From assembly GCA_036346275.1 (NCBI GenBank), contig CM070723.1, positions 7,998,001-8,062,000 on the forward strand: a DNA stretch of 64,000 bases, in the 5' to 3' direction. Positions 54,968-64,000 of this stretch are shown here, piece after piece (position 1 is the first letter of the stretch; each line of letters starts with the position of its first letter). The notes beneath the pieces are model-generated. The model searched no databases and had not been told where the DNA came from. It was given only the letters and a program-made list of their open reading frames with translations. Source of the stretch: Otatea glauca. Taxonomy: Eukaryota; Streptophyta; Magnoliopsida; Poales; Poaceae. Made by a program: the position numbers and the translations under genes.

Positions 54968-57900
54968 TGTTAGGTCGAGGATACCGACTAGAGGGGGGTG
55001 AATAGGCGGCTTTTAAAAATCTATCGCTAATATCTACAAAGCAATTCACCCCTAATTACCCTTATGCCAAAACCTTATCAAATATTAATGCGGAAGCGAT
55101 AAACTAAGGTTTTGACAATCAAGGCCTAAATTCTCTAGGCTCACTATGTGCACTAACTAATTATGTCTCTAACAAGAATATGCAATCCTAAAGACAAGCA
55201 ATCAATCAATTTAATTCTATGAATATAAATTGCTTGAACATAAATAACAAACACAAAGCAAGCACAAGAGACATAATACTTTTTACCGTGGTGATCGGAG
55301 ACTTGCCGGTCTCCCCTAGTCCACGTTGAGGTTAGCCCAAACACATTGGACCGGCTCCACGAATTGAGCACCCACCTCGAATCCACTAGATGTGGTTTTT
55401 CACGCTTTCGCGTAGGCTCAACCCGAACCTTCACAAACTTCGCCGGGGCTTCTCACAACATTGAGAGCTCCACGCCTGACGCCTCGCCGTCTAGGAGTCG
55501 GCAACCTCCAAGAGTAACAAGCCGAATCCTCTCGCTTGAACTTCACCAAACACAACACATGTGCTTCCGGTGATCACCAAGTGCAACACATGCACGAGGA
55601 TCCTCCTCAAGTGCAACACATGCACAAAAGACTCTTAATCCTCTCCTAATTGCAACACATGCAATTAGAGGCTCACACTAGCTCAAGAAGCAAATAGAAG
55701 AGGGCAACACATGCACACAACTCCTACAAACACCCAAATGCTCTAGCACACAGCCAACCTACTGCCCTTGCCCCCCAAGGCCTCCTTTTATAGCCTCCAA
55801 GCCAAAACTAGCCGTTGGGGGCAAAATGGGCAAAGATCCAGCAAACCCGGTGCTACAGCCTCTCGGGACCGTGTAGCACGGCCTCTCGCCAACGGCTACA
55901 AAACTAGCCGTTGCAGGATTTCCGGTAGCACCAGCCAACTGGGAGCGGTGCTACCGCTCGAGCGGTAGCACCGACCTTCACCCCGGTAGCACCGGACTCA
56001 AGCCGAACACAAAAACACCTCCTATGAATTTTTCACACCGGCGGAGGAGCGGTTGCACGGACCTCGGTGCTCTGCGGCCTACCATGGGCGGTAGCACCGA
56101 CCGCTGATCGCCAAAAACACCCCTCTCTGGAAATTCCACACTGGCCAGAGAGACGGTAGGACCGGACCTTCGGTGCTACCGGCCAAACTGCGGTAGCAAC
56201 GGACCACGGTGCTACCGGCCTTACAGGGGCGGTACGACCGGCCTCAGGGAGAAAACATAGTTTTTCACAAAAACTTTTCTCCAAACCATTCAAGATATAT
56301 TCTTTGAGCTATGTGAGGATCAACACATGATCACAACACTATGCAAAACACATTTGCACATGTTAATCACATACTCCAAAGAATCGCATTAAGCACAATT
56401 TATTTGCAAAACACATTTGCCAATAAACCAAGAACTTATGAGATCAATCCTCTTAACCATGTGATGATCAACACATGATCAAGTCAATTTGCAAAACACA
56501 TTTGCAAACCCTATTCACATGCTTTAGGATCGGAACCCATAATCTCAAGTTCATTTGCAAAACACATTTGCAAATAACAAATCCAACTAACGAAAACACA
56601 TCTCGTAAACAACTCAAGATCTATTTGCAAAACGTATTAAGCAAATCAAACCCGAGTCTATGAGATTAATCCCCCTAGCCACGTGAAGGTCAACACAAGA
56701 CCCAGTCAACTTGCAAACACCCGTTGCAAGCCCTACTCACATGCTCTCGGGATTCCGGACTCATAGACCTCGATTTATTCGCACAACGAACTTGCAAATA
56801 CACATTAAACCAATTTTATGCTTGAGCATTGTTCTTTGCAACACATGTAAAAACATAGCTCCAAGCAATACCAAAACATGAGCTCTCTATTTGCAACACA
56901 TGCAAATCTCTAGCACCATGCAAGCAACCACAACAATTACAAGTGCATGAGCTCTCTATTTGCAACACATGCAAATCTCTAACTCCATGCAACCACTTTA
57001 AACCAAATTGCTTGAGCTCTCTCCTTTTGCGACACATGCAAAACTTAGCTCTAAGCAAAAACCAAATCAAATAAGATGCAAGTATGAGCACCCTTATTTG
57101 CAACACATGCAAATACTTAGCTCATACAAAATCCAATGCACAAGCTTCACCAATTTGCAACACATGCCAAATGGTTAGCTTCATGCAAACATCAAACAAG
57201 AGAGTGAGCTAGAGTGAACCGGATCGAGTTCATCAACACATGATGAAGCTCAAGCTAAAAGACTCAACCCCTCTTAATAGTACGGCACCTAACAAGCAAC
57301 CCGGTCTCACAACCAAACACCGAGACCGGTAAAAGACTAGGAACACATCCTTAGCCCTAGCTAGTTATACCTTTGCCTCAAACAATCCACTTGGAGCTTC
57401 TATGATTTTCAATCATCTTCTCTCCAGGATCACCTCTTCTTCTTCTTCTTGGTCATCAACGCATGATGAACCTTCTCTAGCCCTTCTCTTCACTTCAGGA
57501 TCACCTCTTGAAGCTCATCAACACATATGACTTCTTCTTCCCGATTCTTCATCATCTTGGACTTAACCTACTTCACAACTCATGGAAGATGTTAGTCCAA
57601 CAAACACGGTTGTCTCAATCATCACCGCACTCCATTAACACATAATGGATGCCTCCAAGATCGAATGAGCACAACCCAAATTAATTTGAATGATTAATTG
57701 TTGTCTTGAGCACTTTGATGCAACTAATGCTTCATTATACTCAAGAACTTTTAAACTTGTCTTTAATCAATAAGGAAACACCATCAACACATGATGAAAT
57801 GTTCTTTGATTGATTGAGAGACAATCGAACTCAATTTAAACTCATTTAAATTGACATGAGCATATAACTACACAAGTCATATATACTCAAAAGATTGTTT

Positions 57901-58268
57901 CAAGGTCTTGATCCTTTATATTGTATGACAAGAGGACATGGATCAATACAATTGAAACATCAAGTTAAATTATAAACTCCCCCTAGATATGTGTATTCAT
58001 GTATATATGAATTAAAAACATAATGCACATATTTGGTCTAAAGCAATGGAAGAGTTCATACTTTAACTTGAATTTTAAGTATGCATTTATATAATAGAAT
58101 GAATACGAGTGCATACCTTAGGTTTTCCATTTTCCATCCAAGTATGAGACTAATAAGAATAAGACTTAATAAAACATGTTAGTCTCATAATGATTAGATT
58201 TGTCATTAAACAATGATTAAACATTAATATTAAACCAATCACCAAAACCAATAGAGCTTGAACTTACA
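54968..58268 (-). mobile_element. Solo LTR, 3,301 bp (probable SIRE-type copia), with hairpin array
   Basis: Perfect 5-bp target duplication GGTAC (54963-54967 and 58269-58273). TG...CA ends (minus strand: TGTAAGTTCAAGC ... GACCTAACA). The minus orientation is chosen from the TATTCACCCCCCTCTAG block near the end, typical of the 3' part of large grass copia LTRs. No internal domains. Copy A preserves the unfilled site (TGGTAGGTAC then TAAATGGCAG). The interior carries many AACACAT-loop hairpins and, at 55860-56240, a cluster of CGGTAGCACCG/CGGTGCTACCG repeats in both orientations. Confidence 0.92.
55337..57796 (-). repeat. Array of ~27 hairpins with constant AACACAT loop and variable stems
   Basis: The plus-strand core AACACAT (ATGTGTT on the LTR sense strand) occurs 22 times from 55340 to 57786, plus five near variants. 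The bases on each side are usually reverse complements. Stem types: GTGC/GCAC, CTAATTGC/GCAATTAG, TGATC/GATCA, TTTGCAA/TTGCAAA, ATTTGC/GCAAAT, TTCATC/GATGAA, TCCATT/AATGGA and GGTC/GACC. A few have weak stems (55706, 57159). Confidence 0.85.
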
Positions 58269-58276
58269 GGTACTCA

Positions 58277-60790
58277 ATGGCAGATAGTCAAGATTTGTTC
58301 GTGTTTTATGATGATGTCGTTGTTCGAGAGGGTCCATATGGGGTGGACCTTTCGAACTACGAACGGAAGGTGATCCGGGCTCTAGGTCTGACGAAGAAGA
58401 GTCTGGAAGACCTCCGTATGTACTTAAGGAGCGTATTTGATTGGGAGACCACTCGAAAGAAGCTTGTAATCTAAGTGGCACATGCCTGAGTCGTGGGAGA
58501 TTCTACCAACTACGTGTGGGAGCTATGCAAGATCGCGGAAAGCACAATGTGAGGGGAATACATGCAAATTGTGATGAACCCTCAGGTGGAGATACACCGT
58601 CAGTCGATGGTGTATGTGCGCTTCCTGGACAGAGGACAAATCTCAAGTCCTTCTAGGGGCGGTGGCTTCGCCGTCGAAGCATCCTCTGGGGGCATCCGTG
58701 AGGACACTAGTGCGGATGAATTTCAGCCGAACGAAGATGTCGAGTAGTGGTGGTTCACTTGCATTGACTGCCACGAGCACCTGGAAGCCATGGCGGACGA
58801 AGCAATATCCAATGATGACAAGGACGTCGACATGGGTAACTGTGGAGATGACGATGCAGCTCCCGTCGGTGGCATTGTGTCCACTGATGTGGAATACGTG
58901 TCTTCGCAGCTCGACTATCTAGTGATGGTTTCTCTCGTGTTGCCAGATGAAGTCGGCACTGATTAGGTCTTCGATCAAGACACTCTGCTGGTAGGGCAAC
59001 GCTTCTCTACAAAAAGTGCCGCCCAGCAAGCAATTGCAAGATATACAGTAAACATCAGCTGCACATACCGGTTGTACAGGTCCAACCAGGAGACGTACAT
59101 TGTGAAGTGCATTGATCCTGAGTATCCCAGTAAGATCCGTGCCTAGAAATTTAAGGGCACGAGTTCGGAATTCATGATAACTATCCCGACGGATCACGCA
59201 TGTGTGCTTGCTGAGCTACTGCAAAAGCACAGAAATATCACGTCCTCAATGTGGCCAACCTGATTTCTCACTTGGTCACGACGAACATGACCGTTTCACC
59301 GAAGCTACAGATGGCTAACGTGGTTAACATAGTGAGAAATCCTGTTAGCTACGGTAAGGTGTGGCGAGCAAAGAAGAAAGTTATAGAGATGATTTACGGC
59401 ACGTACAAAGAGGCGTACAACCTTGTTCCTCGGATGCTTCACCAGATTGCTGAAGCCAATCCTGGGACCCACATCAACAAGATGGATGACCACACCCCAC
59501 GAAGGGTCCGAACTGTTTCATCTTGGACTGTGTGTTTTGGGCATTCGGACCAGCCGTTCAGGGCTTCAAATACTGTCGGCTTGCGCTAACCATGAATAGC
59601 ACTTACCTATTCGGCAAGTACATGGGCACCATACTAATGGCGGTCGCCACGAACACCAACGACCAGCTACTTCTGGTGGCTTATGCAATCGTGGAAAGTG
59701 AGAACACGGAGAGCTAGTTGTGGTTCCTAGCAAATGTGAATCAAGCTGTTGTCCAAAACCGCCCAAATGTATGCCTCATCACGGACAGGCATGTTGGGTT
59801 AATGTTCGCCATCAGCACCATGCAAGGAGGGACACAGCCACTGCTGATGCATGAGGCATCTTGCTACGACCTGCATAGGAGGTTCCACAGCAAGGAAGTC
59901 ACGAAGATATTCAAGAGGCTCTGCATGCAAAACCAGAGGCGGAAGTTCAAGGATATATGGAGAGTACTCGATGAGGAGACATCGAAACATACGACGAAGT
60001 CCGCAGAGGGCTAGGTGAACAACTTCTCACAATGTGTACAGTTGCATACTCCAGAGTTAGAGAAGTGGTCCCTGCTTCATGACATAGACGGTGCAAGGTA
60101 CAGCATAACGATAACTAACATGTTAGAGATTTACAACGGTGTTCTGAAAGGGGTTCGGTTCCTTCCAATCAATGCCATAGTGGAGGAGACCTGGAATAAA
60201 ACCGTTTGATACTTTGTGAATAGGGGAATGAATGCGAGGAGGCACCTCGATGAGGGGAAGCAGTTCTTCGAACGTATACAAGTATACATAGAGAAGAAAA
60301 TAGAGAAGGCTCGCTCGCATGACGCCCACACCATGGATGGAGTTAGGTGAAAGTTCGAAGTGCGTCTACGGGAGAAGTTCACCGATGACCATTACAGGGG
60401 CTATCGTAAACAAGTATGCACAATACGAGATGTCACGACATGCACATGCAACAAGCCAACACTGTTGCACAAGCTATGCGGAGTGCGCGGTTCTCCGTCA
60501 GTCCTCTGTGACCTACATCTCTGAGTACTTCAGCGCCGACCATCTGTTCGGGACATGGAATTCGGAGTTCAACTCCTATGGTTTGAACATGCATTATAGA
60601 GAGATGTGGCCGGGCTAAGTGACTTGGTCTCAGAATGACACTTTAAAGAGGAGCGGCCGTGGACGGTGGCAGTCACGGTGAATTCGTAATGACATGGACG
60701 CAAGTCAACTGGGAGATGTACGAGCTCCACAGAAGTGCTGAATATGCAGGACAGTGGGGCATACAATGAAGAACTGCCCTAATAGGGTGA
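58277..60790 (+). pseudogene. MURA-type MULE transposase relic, copy B
   Basis: Start MADSQDLFVFYDDVVVREGP directly follows the solo LTR. Blocks in order: LCKIAEST...EYMQIVMNP, an acidic region, the MuDR DNA-binding domain (VGQRFSTKSAAQQAIARYTV, CTYRLYRSNQETYIVKC), the core LDCVFWAFGPAVQGFKYCRL, NSTYLFGKYMGTILMAVATN, LVAYAIVESENTES, VCLITDRHVGLMFAIST, and a CCHC finger (C-x2-C-x4-H-x4-C, 60736-60780). The first catalytic Asp, usually in a D-[GS]-T motif, is Asn (codon AAT, 59595-59597). There are many stops, several being TAG at Trp positions, and frameshifts. Confidence 0.85.
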
Positions 60791-61030
60791 GCTCGTCGAC
60801 CCGTCCATAGCGACCATGACAATGTACCTGCACGTGTTTCTAGGCCAATGTAATTTGCGTGTGCGAGTAGTACCTTCATGTGATTTCATTTTTGTTATGC
60901 GAATGTACCGTGCTACCTATTTGATGCTATGTATTATCATGTCGTTTCATGTTATTTATTGTAATATCATTTAATGTTATTTCTTGATGTTTGTTGTATT
61001 CATTTTATATCGTTTATTGTCTTCTTACAG

Positions 61031-61957
61031 GATATGGTTGGACACCGACAAACTTTGCTTGACCCATATTACGATGCCAAGTATCGTAGCAGGGCCTAGC
61101 TGACGGGTGTGGAACCACGATCTTTCATTCTCAGGTGCCTAAGGGAGCACTGGCCCTTGCACACGAGGTATGTACCCATTCTACAGCACGCAGGGTTGTT
61201 GCCGCTGGCCCAGATGATGGGCATCGGCCATTCCTTCACTTTGAATGGGGCTCTCTTGTTCGCGCTCGTCGATCGTTGGAGGTCGAAGATCCACACGTTC
61301 CACTTCCATTGGGGGGAGATGACCGTCACCCTCCAGGACGTTGTCTACATTACCGATTTGCCTATCAGGGGTAGGCCGATAGTTCCACCACTGAGGAGGC
61401 CTGACTAGAGGGTCAGGTTGCAGCACAGGTATGATCTTCCGGTCCCTGAGCACAATGCGGGGGTTCCGTATTCATGGTTTCGCCGCTACATGTGATGCCC
61501 CGATGATGCGCCGAAGTACGTGCTGAGGACTTACCTTGTCGCGTACCTGCTCTTCCTATTTGGCTGGGTGTTGTTCCCTAGTACACAGGGAGATTGTGTG
61601 TACCCAAGCTACATCCACATCGCAAAGGCTTTGGCTAACGCCCAGCTCGACGACGTTCCGCGGTTCAGTTTTGGATCAGCAGTGCTCTGCGTGACATATC
61701 GGGGATGGTGCGCAGCTTGCTTGAAGACAACGGTGGAGGAGCCCGTGCTTGTAGTATGCTACGCATTGCTTCAGCTGTGGTCTTGGGAGCACTTTTTTGT
61801 CAGGTGTCCGTACTTCAGGGAGCCTGTTCACCCTTATGCTTTGAAGACTCTGTTCTACGGTGAGGGTGGTGACCAGTCGATGGGCCCACCATGGGTACTC
61901 GGTGGACAGCCAGCCAATTGGGATGGGCAAGGGATAGGCCTCGTAGAGTCTACCTAG
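61031..61957 (+). pseudogene. Plant mobile domain, copy B
   Basis: After a splice site (TTCTTACAG) the exon reads DMVGHRQTLLDPYYDAKYRS, then LQHAGLLPLAQMMGIGHSFT, FHFHWGEMTVTLQDVVYITD, LRTYLVAYLLFLFGWVLFPS, YPSYIHIAKALANAQLDDVP and VLVVCYALLQLWSWEHFFVR. This is a near-complete PMD of about 300 residues. Stops at 61097-61099 (TAG, where copy A has W), 61384-61386 and 61495-61497 break it. Confidence 0.85.
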
Positions 61958-62025
61958 AGTTTCACAACTAATTCCAAACCCTAGACAAGGATGAAATCAT
62001 ATGCCAACCCTAAACTGCACATTTC

Positions 62026-62940
62026 TTGGTCACTACGGCGCCGCATGGGTTGTCAGTGCAATGCGGACAGGACGGTGAGTATTGGTTGACGATGTGCCAC
62101 CTCGTGTTCTATCACATGGTGGAGGCGTATTGCCCAGCCCAAGTGATGCGCCAATTTGGACTTCATCAGCAAATCCCCCCTCCAGTTGGCCTGCCTCTGC
62201 CACGAAAAGTGCATATGCAAGTGTAATACATAAATTTCAATTGTGTTTTCCGCAGCGAGCCTGCACGATGTAATTATAATTCCTAACTTGCAACTTTCAT
62301 TCCCGCAAGGCAATCTCGGAGGGCCAAAAGAGCGATGACTAGTGCCAGACACAATTACCATGGACCACTACATGGGAGCAGTCTGCCACGGAGCAGGTAG
62401 TAGTCGAGGATCGACCATACGACCTGGAGACATACGTCGCGTACTTGGAGTGGCACGTGCCACGCACACATACTCAACTTACTAGGACAGCTCCCGAGAG
62501 GCCCGAGGAGGTCACGCATGCCGACCGGTTGGGCCATGGCCACCCAGTACACCGTGCAGCAAGCCAGGATGACACGATACGAGCCTACATTACATTTCAA
62601 TTCATATTTCTTTTACTAACCGACTTCTCATGTTGTCTCTGTAGTTCGATCGTGCGAACCGTATCGTCGAGGAGGCTCCCACTGCACTACGGCATGAGAA
62701 GCACAACATTGTGCCCGCCCTGCTTGGAGTTTTACATTTTGTCTTGGACGATGCAAAGGGCATCGTCAAGACAGTTATCTGCGACCGTCATAGCAGCATC
62801 GCCGTACCAAGTGCAGGGCGCGGCGCCCATCCCCCATCTCCTAGGTCCTCCTGTCCCAGTGCTGCTAGAAGATGATCCAACTTCGCTCGCTCGTCTTCAT
62901 CTCAGCTTGGCCTTCAGGATACCCTGGTATGCGATGTACC
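62026..62940 (+). pseudogene. PMD protein, downstream exons, copy B
   Basis: 62026-62226 reads MCHLVFYHMVEAYCPAQVMR, then QFGLHQQIPPPV, a block that follows the PMD in transposon PMD proteins. 62400-62580 carries VVEDRPYDLETYVAYLEWHV. 62643-62940 begins after a CTGTAG splice-like site and continues the C-terminal linker in broken frames. Confidence 0.6.
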
Positions 62941-62989
62941 TTTATTTGAGAAATTTTCTACTATTTACGCAATGTAACCTTTTTAGACA

Positions 62990-63700
62990 TGCCATGTCCT
63001 TTTATAGCACACGTGTGGTGATCTCTCTCTCCTTCCATCATTGTCTAAGCGCTACCATGAAGCACCTGCTCCGCCGCAGCCACCTACAGCACCTAAGGTC
63101 AACACTGACTCCGACGTAGACTCGCCCGATCAGGACTTGCCACCTCCAAGATCGGGTTGGGGTACGTTCGCACCAGCTCGCTTATCGCAGCAGACACCCT
63201 TTGATTTTGGGTTCGGCCAGCCCTACACCCCTTACAGCATGCACACCTATAGTGTAAGCACATCATCTATGCAGGCGCCACGTGAGGTACATTTTGTCTG
63301 AAAGAATTTATTAACTGCTATTGAACGTATCTTCATTTGTCAAACCTCTTAGCATTATAGCTACCTATCATTTCCCTACATATCATGTCCCTTTACAGCA
63401 CGAGCGCAAGGACCGAACTTTCCTTTCGTCGTCGTCGTCTAGACGCAAACATGAAGCACCTGCTCCGCCGCTGACACGTACAGCTCTCAAGGTTGACACA
63501 AACTCCAACGTGGATACCACGGATCAGGACTTGGCACCAGGAAGTTCCACTTGGGGTACGTTCGCACTGGCACGCTTACCGCAGCGCCCACCTCCAGAGT
63601 CTTGGTTCACACGAACCTACACCATGCATGATTATGGTGTGGGCTCATCATCTGTACGGGCGCCATGGCAGGTACGTTTTGTCCAGTTAAAGTGATTAGC
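62990..63700 (+). repeat. Tandemly duplicated C-terminal exon of the PMD protein
   Basis: Two copies about 390 bp apart. Copy 1 (63015-63300) contains YHEAPAPPQPPTAPKVNTDS, DQDLPPPRSGWGTFAPARL and YSVSTSSMQAPRE. Copy 2 (63400-63690) contains KHEAPAPPLTRTALKVDTNS, DQDLAPGSSTWGTFALARL and YGVGSSSVRAPWQ. The preceding intron end (CATGTCC.TTTA.AGCAC) and the following splice region (GGTAC.TTTTGTC) are duplicated too. Confidence 0.85.
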
Positions 63701-64000
63701 ATTGCGGAATTGAGCTAACACTACGTGCGAGTAGGTTTCTAGGGAGGAGTTTAGCCAGTGGGCACAACAATCCACGCCCCCACAACTGGCATCGATAAGT
63801 GCTTAATGTAATCTAAGTTACTTCTTGCACCCTCTTCTGTCGACAGTACTAATGAATGGGTGCAAGACATGTTCCGCGACCAATAGCTGGGACCAAGCCA
63901 ACTTGGCGAGGTCCTCCTGCGACACAGCACACCCACTACAACTTGTGGAGCGGTACCCACGCACCTGACCAGTTCATGTACCCACAAGACCGACTTCGCC
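63701..64000 (+). pseudogene. Further 3' exons of copy B PMD protein, cut by window edge
   Basis: Short frames SREEFSQWAQQSTPP (63739 on) and NEWVQDMFRDQ (63854 on), with a stop, look like the last exons. The element continues beyond the window. Confidence 0.4.

Larger units (their letters stand above)
53350..64000 (+). mobile_element. PMD-carrying Mutator-like element, copy B (runs off the window)
   Basis: Plus strand: a GC-rich upstream block, a TATA box at 53748, an AT-rich leader with degenerate repeats (54040-54950), a 3.3-kb solo LTR, a MURA-type transposase relic (58277-60790), then PMD exons to the window edge. It shares promoter, leader, transposase start and PMD with copy A on the other strand at the other end of the window. 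Many stop codons show that it is dead. The 5' terminus was not resolved. Confidence 0.75.

Noticed and set aside
55337..57796. CRISPR-like regular array
   Set aside because: The recurring AACACAT core is 7 nt, spacing is irregular, the genome is a plant nuclear one, and the array lies inside an LTR.

Overview
The window is nuclear DNA of a grass (Poaceae). Three things point there: intron-containing nuclear genes, a PPR gene with a very GC-rich 5' end that falls toward its 3' end, and a transposon load typical of grasses (copia and gypsy LTRs, hAT, MULE with plant mobile domain, Helitron, Tourist-like MITEs). I cannot name the species. I found no CRISPR array or convincing RNA gene.

Layout: (1) 1-3810, minus strand: a decayed MULE-type element (copy A) with a plant mobile domain (PMD). 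It is cut by the window edge and has about 5.5 copies of a ~292-bp tandem repeat in its leader. (2) 3826-4371: an LTR-like remnant. (3) 4373-8760: a tandem pair of secreted proline-rich PELPK-type cell-wall genes. The duplication includes promoters and downstream sequence. (4) 10253-11755: an intronless PPR gene. (5) 12783-13337: a foldback MITE. (6) 13688-32640: one CC-NB-ARC-LRR resistance-gene relic spread over 19 kb by a full-length copia (15091-20484), a truncated antisense copia (21004-23134), a hAT (23339-24305) and a probable Helitron ending at 31632, which carries a probable 3.3-kb solo LTR. (7) 34043-43023: two hATs, then a MULE with ~120-bp terminal repeats and a third hAT nested in it. 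(8) 43152-44580: a MITE next to a small spliced transcript candidate. (9) 46897-51566, minus: a six-exon mitochondrial PPR gene (617 aa). (10) 51691-53341: a Tourist-like MITE and a hAT. (11) 53350-64000, plus: copy B of the PMD-MULE family, split by a 3,301-bp solo LTR.

The host genes likely to be functional are the two PELPK genes and the two PPR genes. The NLR is dead. The two PPR genes resemble proteins I remember as neighbours in Arabidopsis (At1g26500 and At1g26460), so they may be the ancestral anchors of a locus that transposons later expanded.

The most unusual signal is in the solo LTR at 54968-58268. It holds about 27 short hairpins with a nearly constant 7-nt loop (AACACAT on the plus strand) and stems whose sequence changes from hairpin to hairpin while staying complementary. 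The MULE at 37835-43023 has the opposite design: about nine hairpins with a constant GTCGCCC/GGGCGAC stem and variable loops. Copies A and B also give an internal empty-site proof of the solo-LTR insertion.
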